NCBI GenBank assembly: GCA_002316275.1
Contig: DCDE01000028.1
Location: forward strand, 10,342-48,732
Source of the DNA: Caldifarciminota bacterium UBA1063
GTDB lineage: Bacteria > Hydrothermota > Hydrothermia > UBA1063
Direction of reading: 5' to 3'
Length of the DNA stretch: 38,391 bases
The notes beneath the pieces were generated by a model. The model was not told the origin of the DNA. It worked only from the letters and a program-made list of their open reading frames with translations, and did no database searches. Of this stretch, positions 15,329 to 23,214 are shown piece by piece; position 1 is the stretch's first letter, and every line of letters begins with the position of its first letter. The position numbers were made by a program, and so were the translations under genes.

Positions 15329-16536
15329 AGTTCGTAAAACTCCACTTCTTCGCCTTTATGTATTCCTTCTTTATTTTCAGGTATCCTTATGAGACCACTG
15401 GCATTCACAAGGGAAGAGAGAATAGCTGATTCTGAGAAAAGCGGCGTAATATTAGAATTTACCTTTATAACCCTTACCCATTCCTCCCGCCCCGCTTTTG
15501 AAGGTATATCAGTGCCCGCTTTAATAAAACCCGAGGGCGAAGGCACAAATTCTAAAGCCCCTTGCAAATACTTAACAAGAGGAAGCACAAATAGATAATT
15601 AGAAACAAAACAAGACCCGGGGTGCCCAGGAAGCCCTATTATGGGTTTTTCTTTGATTTTCGCGAAGAAAGTAGGTTTCCCTGGGCTAACGCGGACACCA
15701 TGAAAGAGGACTTCAGAATCCTCAAATTCTTCGATTGCCCTGACAGCAAAATCCCCAGCCCCTTTGGAACTACCACCCGACAAAAGTAGAAGATCATATG
15801 CCGCAAATACGGATTTTATTACCTCAAAAAGTACCTTTTGATCATCTCTCACCACGGGATGCCTCTCAGCCACTTCGCAATAGTTCTTTATTAAAAATGT
15901 TACGATAAAGGAATTTATCTCTCTTATTTTACCATTTTCAGGAACCTGCCAAGGTTCAACCAGCTCATTTCCAGTAGGTATAATGAGTACCCTTGGCTTT
16001 CTTGCTACCTCAATCTCTTGAATACCAAGGGCATTCAGCATACCGATCTCCTGGGCGCGAATCTCTTTCCCCTTCGAAATAACTAATCCACCTTGTCTTA
16101 CATCGTCTCCAATCTGGAGGACATTCTCACCTGTAGCACAAGGGCTGTATATTTCCACAAATTCACCTACAATGTTCGCATCTTCAAGCATCACAACCGA
16201 ATCCGCCCCATCAGGAATCCATCCTCCAGTCCAGATCCTGCATGTCTCACCTGTAGAAATCGTTAATTTTGGCCTCTCTGCCATCGATACCTCACCCACA
16301 AACCTTAGAAGGACGGGAGAGGAAGGAGTTGCTCCCACCGTATTCGAGGCTTTTACTGCAAAACCATCAACACTACTCCTGGGGAAATACGGAATATTTT
16401 CCGTAGCATACACATCTTTCGAAGCAAAATGCTTATAAGCTTCAAAAACTGACACTTGCTTACTTCCCAACGGCTTAAACAAATGAAAATAGGTCTTATA
16501 TATTTCTTCTCTACAAGCAAGTCTTAGAAATTCCAT
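15325..16536 (-). CDS. moeA: molybdopterin molybdenumtransferase MoeA
   Basis: At 403 residues this is a normal-length MoeA. It has PRSSVDGFAV in the active-site loop, LLLSGGSSKGAGDFAVRAI, RVSPGKPTFFA and GLPGHPGSCFVSNYLFV, followed by a C-terminal beta domain ending in FYEL. It catalyses metal insertion to give the mature cofactor. It is the second MoeA in the same operon; in several anaerobes two MoeA proteins coexist, possibly one for tungsten and one for molybdenum. A TAAAAT at 16543-16548 would put a transcription start on the ATG, but a GGAGAG about 14 bases upstream is an alternative. The gene also lies only 28 bases after amrS. Confidence 0.92.
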   Translation of the reverse strand: MEFLRLACREEIYKTYFHLFKPLGSKQVSVFEAYKHFASKDVYATENIPYFPRSSVDGFAVKASNTVGATPSSPVLLRFVGEVSMAERPKLTISTGETCRIWTGGWIPDGADSVVMLEDANIVGEFVEIYSPCATGENVLQIGDDVRQGGLVISKGKEIRAQEIGMLNALGIQEIEVARKPRVLIIPTGNELVEPWQVPENGKIREINSFIVTFLIKNYCEVAERHPVVRDDQKVLFEVIKSVFAAYDLLLLSGGSSKGAGDFAVRAIEEFEDSEVLFHGVRVSPGKPTFFAKIKEKPIIGLPGHPGSCFVSNYLFVLPLVKYLQGALEFVPSPSGFIKAGTDIPSKAGREEWVRVIKVNSNITPLFSESAILSSLVNASGLIRIPENKEGIHKGEEVEFYEL

Positions 16537-16564
16537 GAGTTAATTTTAAACTCTCCTCACAGTA

Positions 16565-17575
16565 CTAAAAAATCCCGTGAACTGTACCTCCACAAAATTC
16601 ACACTTTCCGTCCTTCACACGATCTTCCAAAACTCGGAAACCTATTCTGCTGATTACAACTTTCTTACAAGTAGGGCACAGGGTCTTGCTCCCCTCATCA
16701 TTCGGCAAGTTACCAGTATACACGTATAGTAAACCTTCTTCAAGACCAATTTCCCTGGCTCTAAACACTTCCTTAGCCGGCGTTGGGGGTACCGCGCTCA
16801 TCTTATAACTTGGATAAAATCTTGATATGTGCCAGGGTACATAGTCTCCCAGTTCATTTTTGATAAATCGAGCGATATCCCTCAACTCTTCTTCTGTGTC
16901 ATTATAGCCTGGGATAACAAGGGTGGTTAGTTCAATCCAAATACCTAATCTGAAGTAAAGCTTGATGCTATCCAGCACTTCCTCGAGCCTTGCACCGACA
17001 ACCTTAGCATAAAATTCTTTCCTGAAGCTTTTCAAATCAATGTTAGAAGCATCAAGGTAAGGCGCGATCTCTGTAAGTGGCTCCTTTTCAATGTACCCAT
17101 TGGTAACAAAGTTGTTTTTGATACCCTTTTCTTTTGCGAGTTTCGCAATCTCGAAAGCATACTCGTAAAATACGGTAGGTTCAGTGTAAGTATAAGAAAT
17201 GGAAGCGCAGTGATACCTCTCGGCGAGGGATACAATGGTTTCACGTGGCACATTATCACCAAAGAGCTCGCCTTCCTTAGGTGCTTGTGAGATGTCGAAA
17301 TTCTGACAAAACTTACAACGAAAATTGCAGCCAACAGCAGCTACAGAAAGGGCTCTGGACCCAGGTAAAAAATGATAGAGGGGTTTTTTTTCAATAGGAT
17401 CTACATTTAGAGCCACAGGATAGTCATAAACCATTGTATAAAGTACCCCGCTATTGTTCCTACGAACCCCGCAGATTCCAGCCCCACCATCGTTTATAAT
17501 GCATCTATGTCTACACAAAAAACACCTGACCCTGCCATCTGAAAGTTTTTCATAAAACTTAGCTTCCTTTACCAT
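16565..17575 (-). CDS. amrS: AmmeMemoRadiSam-type radical SAM enzyme
   Basis: This 336-residue radical SAM protein carries C83-NFR-C87-KF-C90 (CNFRCKFC) followed by QNFDISQAPKEGE. Upstream are a Cys-rich N-terminus (CFLCRHRC, ICGVRRN) and DYPVALNVDPIEKKPLYHFLPGS, which are diagnostic of the AmrS group formerly named pyruvate-formate-lyase activases. A C-terminal pair of CxxC motifs (LCPTC, CEFCG) suggests a small zinc ribbon. The natural substrate is not established; family members usually co-occur with AMMECR1 and Memo proteins, which are not in this window. Being first in a molybdopterin operon is the notable context. Confidence 0.88.
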   Translation of the reverse strand: MVKEAKFYEKLSDGRVRCFLCRHRCIINDGGAGICGVRRNNSGVLYTMVYDYPVALNVDPIEKKPLYHFLPGSRALSVAAVGCNFRCKFCQNFDISQAPKEGELFGDNVPRETIVSLAERYHCASISYTYTEPTVFYEYAFEIAKLAKEKGIKNNFVTNGYIEKEPLTEIAPYLDASNIDLKSFRKEFYAKVVGARLEEVLDSIKLYFRLGIWIELTTLVIPGYNDTEEELRDIARFIKNELGDYVPWHISRFYPSYKMSAVPPTPAKEVFRAREIGLEEGLLYVYTGNLPNDEGSKTLCPTCKKVVISRIGFRVLEDRVKDGKCEFCGGTVHGIF

Positions 17576-17581
17576 GTGTTA

Positions 17582-17611
17582 ATTATATAACAGGCAAGAT
17601 GGTAAATTTAA
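17582..17611 (-). promoter_or_regulatory. promoter of the amrS-moeA-moaA operon
   Basis: On the minus strand a perfect TATAAT (17587-17582) lies 6 bases before the amrS ATG, so transcription should start at the ATG itself. The -35 region is weak (TTAAAT, about 18 bases upstream). No Shine-Dalgarno sequence is visible, consistent with a leaderless start. Confidence 0.55.
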
Positions 17612-17752
17612 AACAATTTAAAGCCTGGCTAAAAAATGATAAAATTCTTTAGCGATGGGAAGAATAGATATCACCTTAAGAAAGGCACATAAAGCTCTAC
17701 ATTTATTCTTTCAGAACCTCCAACATATAATTTCATCAACAGGAGGTTTAAT

Positions 17753-18607
17753 ATGAAGATGATCGATGTAACCGAAAAGCCAGAAACCAGAAGGAAGGCA
17801 ATGGCCCTTGCAAGACTTCTCGTTGAGAAAGATACTATTAAGCTTATAAAGGAGAACAGGATTGAAAAGGGAGATCCAATTGCTGCATCAAAGATCGTTA
17901 GTTTAAACGCATTAAAGATCGTTCCCCAGCTCTTACCTTTTTGCCACCCCATTAGAATAACGGGAGCTAAGGTTGATATTGAACTCTTCGATGAAGGTGC
18001 AGTTGAAATACGATCCGAGGTAAGTTGCGTGGATCGCACAGGGGCAGAAATGGAGGCCCTCGCAGCTTGCGCTTCTGCAGCACTCAATTTATATGATATG
18101 CTAAAAAGATACGAAAGGTGGATAAAGATTGTTGATTTAAGAATCCTTGAAAAAGAGGGAGGAAAATCGGGGCATGTAAAACTGGAGCACGAATTCTCTG
18201 GAAAGGTCATTTTCCTCGGGAAATCTCAAACCCGTGGTCCTAAAACAAAAATTGACCGTATAAAACTGATCGAACATTTTGGAGTCGAGGGAGATATCCA
18301 CGCGGGCACTCAAAAGCAGGTAAGCGTTTTTCCACTGGAAGCACTTGCCAGGATGCCAAAAGAAAAATTCAACTTTAATATAGATGAACTTACGGAGAAC
18401 ATAACTATCATTGGCATACCTGAGTATATTTTACTCCCAGGGAAAAAACTAAAGGTTGGTGCCGCAGAACTAGAAATAAATGAGATCGGAAAGGAAAAGT
18501 TAGTAGACGAGGGAAGACCATATGCTGTATCCAGATGGGGAAGATTTTGCAGTGTAATTAAGGGTGGAGAGGTGCTTTTATACGATGAGGTCATGGTGGA
18601 ACTGTAA
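17753..18607 (+). CDS. fusion of MoaC (cyclic pyranopterin monophosphate synthase) and MOSC domain
   Basis: Residues about 1-145 are MoaC: MKMIDVTEKPETRRKAMA, then LLPFCHPIRITGAKVDIE with the conserved HP, and SCVDRTGAEMEALAACASAALNLYDMLK. MoaC follows MoaA in pterin synthesis. Residues about 150-284 are a MOSC domain: GKVIFLGKS, FGVEGDIHAGTQKQVSVF, RWGRFCSVIKGGE with the candidate catalytic Cys at residue 266. MOSC domains handle sulphur on molybdenum cofactors. AGGAGG lies upstream of ATG 17753. The gene diverges from the amrS-moeA-moaA operon, so all pterin genes here share one intergenic control region. Confidence 0.9.
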   Translation: MKMIDVTEKPETRRKAMALARLLVEKDTIKLIKENRIEKGDPIAASKIVSLNALKIVPQLLPFCHPIRITGAKVDIELFDEGAVEIRSEVSCVDRTGAEMEALAACASAALNLYDMLKRYERWIKIVDLRILEKEGGKSGHVKLEHEFSGKVIFLGKSQTRGPKTKIDRIKLIEHFGVEGDIHAGTQKQVSVFPLEALARMPKEKFNFNIDELTENITIIGIPEYILLPGKKLKVGAAELEINEIGKEKLVDEGRPYAVSRWGRFCSVIKGGEVLLYDEVMVEL

Positions 18608-18626
18608 CTCGTATATTACTCTGCTA

Positions 18627-18653
18627 AAAATCCTAATTCCGTATTTAGGTTTT
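18627..18653 (+). terminator. probable terminator after moaC-MOSC
   Basis: The stem AAAA/TTTT plus CCTAA/TTAGG has one bulged T and an 8-base loop, 20 bases after the stop codon. The T stretch is mostly within the stem, so efficiency is uncertain. Confidence 0.4.
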
Positions 18654-18727
18654 GTCTTCTCCCTTAATGAAGCTTAAATTAGCGGTTTTTACACTAACAC
18701 CATGCAGAGGAACTTATGCAAATATTA

Positions 18728-18756
18728 TTGTTCTTTCATTATACATATACTAAAAT
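18728..18756 (+). promoter_or_regulatory. promoter of the DUF2905-lpt operon
   Basis: TTGTTC (18728-18733) and TAAAAT (18751-18756) are 17 bases apart. Transcription would start near 18763, only about 3 bases before the ATG at 18766, leaving no room for a Shine-Dalgarno sequence. Confidence 0.6.
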
Positions 18757-18765
18757 TATCATGTA

Positions 18766-18972
18766 ATGGGAAAGTTACTAATTAAGTTTGGGTTATTGCT
18801 TGCCCTCCTGGGGTTTATAGTTTACCTCTTCGAGAATACTTCATTTAGAATTCCAGGAGACATGATGATAAAAAAACCAAATTTTACCCTTATTATCCCC
18901 ATAGGAACCTGCATATTGCTCTCCTTGGTACTTACAGTTCTCTTAAATCTTCTATTAAGGTTTAAAAAGTGA
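18766..18972 (+). CDS. DUF2905-family small membrane protein
   Basis: This 68-residue protein has two hydrophobic segments flanking NTSFRIPGDMMIKKPNFTLIIPIGTCILLSLVLTVLL. The 'PGDi.i...n.t...Pi.t.illSl.Lt.i' pattern is the DUF2905 signature. The function of the family is unknown. The stop overlaps the GTG start of the permease gene by 4 bases (GTGA), so the two are translated together. Confidence 0.85.
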   Translation: MGKLLIKFGLLLALLGFIVYLFENTSFRIPGDMMIKKPNFTLIIPIGTCILLSLVLTVLLNLLLRFKK

Positions 18973-20108
18973 AAAAAATTGACAGATACATATTGAGAAG
19001 TCTGCTGTCTCCTTTTCTCGGAAGTGTTTTTGCATTAACTATGATACTTTTAGTCAATAGCATCTTTCAACTGATGGATTTGCTTGTAAGAAAAGGCATA
19101 CCCTTCATTACGGTTTTGAAAGTGATCCTCCTCACTCTTCCTTCTATTATGAATATGACCATCCCCATGTCTTTTCTGGTAGCTGGACTTATTGTTTTTG
19201 GAAGGATGGCAGGACATAATGAAATCCTATGTATAAGAAGTTCTGGAATATACTTCAAAAACATCTTCTTAAAACTCAGCGCCGTCATGGCTATAATTGT
19301 AGTGCTGAACATGACTTTCAACCTTTATATCCTTCCAGAGTCTAACTTTCGGTTAAAGCAGATCCTCTTTGAAATACGAACAAAAAAACCTGCAATTGAG
19401 ATAGAGCCGGGCATCTTTAACAAGATGGAAAACTACCTCATTTACGCATCCTCAAAGGATGAAAAAACCGGCGAACTCAGAGACATAAAGATTCAGGAAG
19501 TAAAAGAGGACGGTGTGAGGTTTATTTCAGCATCGAGAGGAAAAATCTATTCCGTTAAGAAAGGCGAAATCGTTATGGAATTGTACGATGGGGAATTTAT
19601 CGAAGCTCGTGGAGAAAAAAAAGAGGAGTTCAGGAGGGCTGTCTTTAGCGAAGACAGACTATTATTGAATCTTGACGAGGAATCTTACTATAAAAACATG
19701 ATTTTCCGTGCTGACAAAGATAAGCCCATAGGAATGCTCATTGAGGAGATTAAAGACTTGGAAAGGGAGTATAAGTTCTTGTCCGAGAGAGACGAAATAT
19801 CGAGGACTTTCACTAAGAAACGCGAGAACACGCTGCTTTCTGAAATAAACTCTCGCTTCGCTCTGCCTGTAGCATCAATTATCTTTATCTTATTTTCCTT
19901 TCCAATTGCCGTTAAATTCAAATTCTCCGGGTATGGTTCCGCCCTTGGTGTCTCCTTCTTTTTCTTTATTCCTTACTACGTAATGCTTCTGGCTGGGAAA
20001 GAGCTTTCTCGAAGGACCCTATTTAACCCCTACATTGCCATCTGGGCTCCGAACCTGATCTTCGCCTTCATCGCCATTTTTATGCTACGGAAGGAACTGG
20101 CGAAATGA
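18969..20108 (+). CDS. LptF/LptG (YjgP/YjgQ)-family permease
   Basis: The 379-residue protein opens with MKKIDRYILRSLLSPFLGSVFALTMILL, the classical LptF/LptG start. It has three hydrophobic segments before and three after a periplasmic beta-rich region (about residues 130-265: IEIEPGIFNKMENYLIYASSKDEKTGELRDIKIQE). LptF and LptG form the inner-membrane channel of the LptB2FG lipopolysaccharide exporter. Only one such gene is present here, and neither LptB nor LptC is in the window. GTG is the start, overlapping the DUF2905 stop. The downstream exported-protein gene overlaps its stop by 4 bases. Confidence 0.87.
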   Translation: MKKIDRYILRSLLSPFLGSVFALTMILLVNSIFQLMDLLVRKGIPFITVLKVILLTLPSIMNMTIPMSFLVAGLIVFGRMAGHNEILCIRSSGIYFKNIFLKLSAVMAIIVVLNMTFNLYILPESNFRLKQILFEIRTKKPAIEIEPGIFNKMENYLIYASSKDEKTGELRDIKIQEVKEDGVRFISASRGKIYSVKKGEIVMELYDGEFIEARGEKKEEFRRAVFSEDRLLLNLDEESYYKNMIFRADKDKPIGMLIEEIKDLEREYKFLSERDEISRTFTKKRENTLLSEINSRFALPVASIIFILFSFPIAVKFKFSGYGSALGVSFFFFIPYYVMLLAGKELSRRTLFNPYIAIWAPNLIFAFIAIFMLRKELAK

Positions 20109-21280
20109 CCCCAGGGATTCTCTTTTTTGTCATTTTACAGATCCCTTTCAGCATCCCAGAATCCCTAATTTACAGCGTTCCAGATACCATCTTTCCGGAA
20201 CGTGGTGAAATCGCCTTTCCCCAGGCAGCTAATACTTACAGTCTCCTTTTGGCACAACGTACCGTACGCCTATCTATGAACAACATCTTCTTAGAGAAAG
20301 TTAGAATGCCCGTAAACTTTGCAAACCTGTCACTTTCGAGAATCAATGCAAAAATACATATTCCTTACACCTCCATCGAATTTAATTCCAGGGTACGGGA
20401 GTTCCCGAATTTTGTTGCCTCTGAAAATGTGCTCGATGCTAATTTTACAACTCAAAAGGTTTTTTTATCATTTCAGATGAGGAACTGGAGTAACTATTTT
20501 CCTAAGCTGGCAACTGCAAAGACTAAGACTTACTCAAACTTTTACAGTTCAACAGGTTACAGAATAGCTAACTTCTTACCTTACTTGAACTTCGACAGGG
20601 TCAACCTCAAAAACTCCCTATACGGAGGTATGGTATGGCTCTTCGGCTACGGATTTGTAGGATTTCAATTCAAACACAATACGTTGGATGCCTTTTTCCT
20701 AAATATAAAGAGCAGTAAAATGAGGATGAACCTTATACTTGATGAAGACTACACGTATGGCGAACTCGGACGTTTCGACTGCCTCCTGGCGGGCTCCCTC
20801 CTTCACTCCCTTGAGCCTTTTAAAATGAAGACCTTTAAAATTAATGTATCAGCTCTTCCTCTTATTCTTGGATATGAAAAAAAGCACGCTGATAATTACA
20901 TCCTTCCTGACGTTCATACCTTAAAACCTGTATATAGTTCTCCTTACACAGAAGAGAATTACTGCTTGGAGATCCATTCGGATATATTTGCAGTCGGCTA
21001 TTGTCACTTTGAAGGGGCATCACGGATACTTCAGGATACCCTTTACTTTAATGTATCGATTAAAGAAAAATATTATGACCTCAATTTTTATTACAACTAC
21101 AGACGGCATGCGAGCATTATTAGTGTGTTGAATATCGCACTAAACCTTCATGCAATTAAGGACCTTAATCCTTATATCAAGATAAACAACGCTTTTAACG
21201 ACATCGGTGAGTTCCTACCGGGCGTTGAATTGAAAGGGAGGTTTGTAGAAATTGGATGCCAGTTCCAAAGACAATTTTAA
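20105..21280 (+). CDS. exported, probable outer-membrane protein, function unknown
   Basis: A signal-like N-terminus (MTPGILFFVILQIPFSIPESL) is followed by about 370 residues rich in aromatic, alternating beta strands (KKVFLSFQMRNWSNYF-like, GFVGFQFKHNTLDAFFLNI, YYDLNFYYNYRRHASIISVLNIALNLHAI). The chain ends in CQFQRQF; a C-terminal Phe fits the sorting signal of outer-membrane barrels. I recognise no named family. The gene is wedged between an LptF/LptG-like permease (ATGA overlap) and era (29-base overlap), so it is translationally coupled to the permease. A part in moving or inserting an envelope lipid is a guess from position. Confidence 0.65.
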   Translation: MTPGILFFVILQIPFSIPESLIYSVPDTIFPERGEIAFPQAANTYSLLLAQRTVRLSMNNIFLEKVRMPVNFANLSLSRINAKIHIPYTSIEFNSRVREFPNFVASENVLDANFTTQKVFLSFQMRNWSNYFPKLATAKTKTYSNFYSSTGYRIANFLPYLNFDRVNLKNSLYGGMVWLFGYGFVGFQFKHNTLDAFFLNIKSSKMRMNLILDEDYTYGELGRFDCLLAGSLLHSLEPFKMKTFKINVSALPLILGYEKKHADNYILPDVHTLKPVYSSPYTEENYCLEIHSDIFAVGYCHFEGASRILQDTLYFNVSIKEKYYDLNFYYNYRRHASIISVLNIALNLHAIKDLNPYIKINNAFNDIGEFLPGVELKGRFVEIGCQFQRQF

Positions 21281-22160
21281 GGCAGGCTACGTTGCCATCG
21301 TTGGGAAACCGAATGTAGGCAAATCCACTTTTCTTAATAACGTCATCAATTTCAAAGTTTCAGCCATAAGCCCTAAACCCCAGACTACGCGACACAAAAT
21401 TCTTGGTATACTGACGGGTGAAGACTTTCAGATGCTTTTTCTCGACACCCCTGGCATTATGAAGGAACCCCGTCACGAATTGGATAAATGGTTACTCAAA
21501 AGGGCGTTTGAAGCAATTGACGATGCAGACGTAGTCGTAATGTTAGCAGAGCCCGAAAAGCCAGAAGAAATTGACATTAGGATTGTAGAGAAGATAAAGG
21601 AAAGTAAAAAACCTGCAATATTGCTCATTAACAAAGTTGATACTGTTAACAAAAGTTCTATATTGCCAATTATAGACGAGTTCGCAAAGACAGAAACCTT
21701 TAAAGAAATTATTCCCGTTAGTGTTTTAAAGCATATAAATGTTGATATTGCGTTGAATTCCATAAAGGAGCTATTGCCATATTCCCCGCCTTTTTATCCC
21801 AAGGATGCTATTACAGACAAAACAGAAAGATTTTTGGTTCAAGAGATTCTAAGAGAGAAGTTGTTTTACCTTTATGGAGAAGAAATCCCGTATGCCTCAG
21901 CTGTTGAAATCGATATATTCAAAGAAAAAGATGAAAATCATGGAGGAAAAGACTATATCAGGGCAGTAATTCATGTAGAGAAGGACAATCAAAAAAAGAT
22001 AATCATCGGAAAAGAGGGAAACAAAATAAAAAAATTAGGGACCATTGCTAGGCAGGAAATAGAATACATCCTCGGGCGGCCAGTTTACCTTGAGTTGTGG
22101 GTTAAGGTAAGCGAAAATTGGAGGAAAAAACCTGGCTTCATAAGAGATGCTGGCTACTAA
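21252..22160 (+). CDS. era: GTPase Era
   Basis: Era is an essential GTPase that binds 16S rRNA near its 3' end during small-subunit maturation. The motifs are G1 GKPNVGKS (from residue 18), the effector region PQTTRHKILGI, G3 DTPG and G4 NKVD. A C-terminal KH RNA-binding domain contains IIGKEGNKIKKLGTIARQEIE. The start is TTG 21252: GGGAGG lies 10 bases upstream, an in-frame TAG lies 2 codons before it, and no other start precedes the GTPase core. It overlaps the end of the preceding gene by 29 bases. At 302 residues it has normal Era length. Confidence 0.95.
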   Translation: MDASSKDNFKAGYVAIVGKPNVGKSTFLNNVINFKVSAISPKPQTTRHKILGILTGEDFQMLFLDTPGIMKEPRHELDKWLLKRAFEAIDDADVVVMLAEPEKPEEIDIRIVEKIKESKKPAILLINKVDTVNKSSILPIIDEFAKTETFKEIIPVSVLKHINVDIALNSIKELLPYSPPFYPKDAITDKTERFLVQEILREKLFYLYGEEIPYASAVEIDIFKEKDENHGGKDYIRAVIHVEKDNQKKIIIGKEGNKIKKLGTIARQEIEYILGRPVYLELWVKVSENWRKKPGFIRDAGY

Positions 22161-22164
22161 GGTA

Positions 22165-22193
22165 TTGACTTTTCGTAATATTATCAGTATATA
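22165..22193 (+). promoter_or_regulatory. promoter of the porin-like gene
   Basis: TTGACT (22165-22170) and TATATA (22188-22193) are 17 bases apart, with a predicted start near 22200. AGGAGG then precedes ATG 22216. This gene has a conventional leader, unlike the leaderless genes nearby. Confidence 0.75.
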
Positions 22194-22215
22194 TAGTTAT
22201 AACAGGAGGTAAAAT

Positions 22216-23133
22216 ATGAATGTAGTAATGATGTTGATCATGCTGATGCAAGCAGGCGATGCAGAATGCAAATGTGGGAAATTGGAGGTAACAGGGTACT
22301 CGCATATGATATACGAGTATGTGATGGATGGATCCGAAGAAAACTATGGACTAATGACGCTCCCTTATGTCCGCATATCGTTCAAGGGAAAAATCACTGA
22401 CAAGCTCTCCTTCCGGTTCGAGCCAAATCTGGTTAATGGGAAGATTCAATATGCTTACGCTGATCTCAACCACATTCCATATGTAACCTTAAGGATGGGT
22501 AAGATGAAGGTTCCTTTCGGCTATGAGTATCAACCGTATGCTACAAACAATGTCACACCGTATCTATCCGGGGCTACGAGGCTTTTCTACGATCTTGGTT
22601 ATGGAGCAGACCTCGGTATTATGGCTATAGCAGAACTTCCTTATACCGAGTTAAAGCTTGCCCTTTATGAAAATGAATTAAATGAATACGAAAAAGGTTA
22701 CGTTGGAAACCTTAACCTGAAACCCGTAGATATTTTGACTGTAGGTGGTAGCTATTACAAAGCCCAGATTACAAACTGGTATACCCTGTACGAAGGCTAC
22801 CTGGGATTAAATCACGACATTGTGAACATTGAAGGAGGATACATATACAGGGAGAATGATGATATAGATCTGGCATCTAACGGTTTCTACGCCCAGATCT
22901 ACAGGAAATTTGATCTGCCTGTGGAAAATCATTACATTTGCCCTGCTGTGAAGTTTAGCATGCTGGAACCAAACGACGCTGTCCCTGATGACAAAACTAC
23001 AGAAGTGTGGGCAGGCTTCAACCTAGGATTTTCAAAAAATATAAGGCTTATGGTATACTACAACTTAAATCTTGAAGAGACCAATGACGTAGATAATGAT
23101 CGATTTGTAATGGACCTCCATTTCAGTTTTTAA
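22216..23133 (+). CDS. outer-membrane porin-like protein (phosphate-selective porin O/P-like)
   Basis: A short signal segment (MNVVMMLIMLMQAGDAEC) is followed by strands typical of 16-stranded porins: VTGYSHMIYEYVMDG, LPYVRISFKGKITDKLSFRFEPN, and VTLRMGKMKVPFGYEYQP, which resembles the 'rvGqfk.PFg.E' motif of OprO/OprP-type porins. The chain ends FVMDLHFSF with a terminal Phe for barrel assembly. At about 305 residues it is shorter than classic O/P porins (about 400). It has its own promoter and terminator, so it is a single-gene unit. The transported solute cannot be told from sequence. Confidence 0.78.
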   Translation: MNVVMMLIMLMQAGDAECKCGKLEVTGYSHMIYEYVMDGSEENYGLMTLPYVRISFKGKITDKLSFRFEPNLVNGKIQYAYADLNHIPYVTLRMGKMKVPFGYEYQPYATNNVTPYLSGATRLFYDLGYGADLGIMAIAELPYTELKLALYENELNEYEKGYVGNLNLKPVDILTVGGSYYKAQITNWYTLYEGYLGLNHDIVNIEGGYIYRENDDIDLASNGFYAQIYRKFDLPVENHYICPAVKFSMLEPNDAVPDDKTTEVWAGFNLGFSKNIRLMVYYNLNLEETNDVDNDRFVMDLHFSF

Positions 23134-23155
23134 TTAGAAGTATAATGAGACATTT

Positions 23156-23189
23156 AAAGGGGCCCCGGTGCGGGGCCCCTTTTTTTTTT
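23156..23189 (+). terminator. strong terminator after the porin gene
   Basis: The hairpin AAAGGGGCCCCG / CGGGGCCCCTTT with a 3-base loop is followed by a run of ten T residues. It is a textbook intrinsic terminator. The leaderless HAD gene starts only about 25 bases later. Confidence 0.92.
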
Positions 23190-23202
23190 CACACTCGAAT
23201 TT

Positions 23203-23208
23203 TATAAT
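23203..23208 (+). promoter_or_regulatory. -10 box of the HAD phosphatase gene
   Basis: A perfect TATAAT lies 6 bases before the GTG start at 23215, so transcription would begin on the start codon. The only candidate -35 element is the T run of the preceding terminator, which is weak. Confidence 0.45.
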
Positions 23209-23214
23209 TACGTT

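Noticed and set aside
17576..17752. possible Moco riboswitch in the amrS/moaC divergent region
   Set aside because: The amrS side appears leaderless, and I could not find a convincing multi-stem aptamer in the moaC leader.
17671..18210. 179-codon open frame antisense to moaC-MOSC
   Set aside because: It lies wholly opposite a conserved gene, and its low-complexity Ser/Ile-rich product has no recognisable domain.
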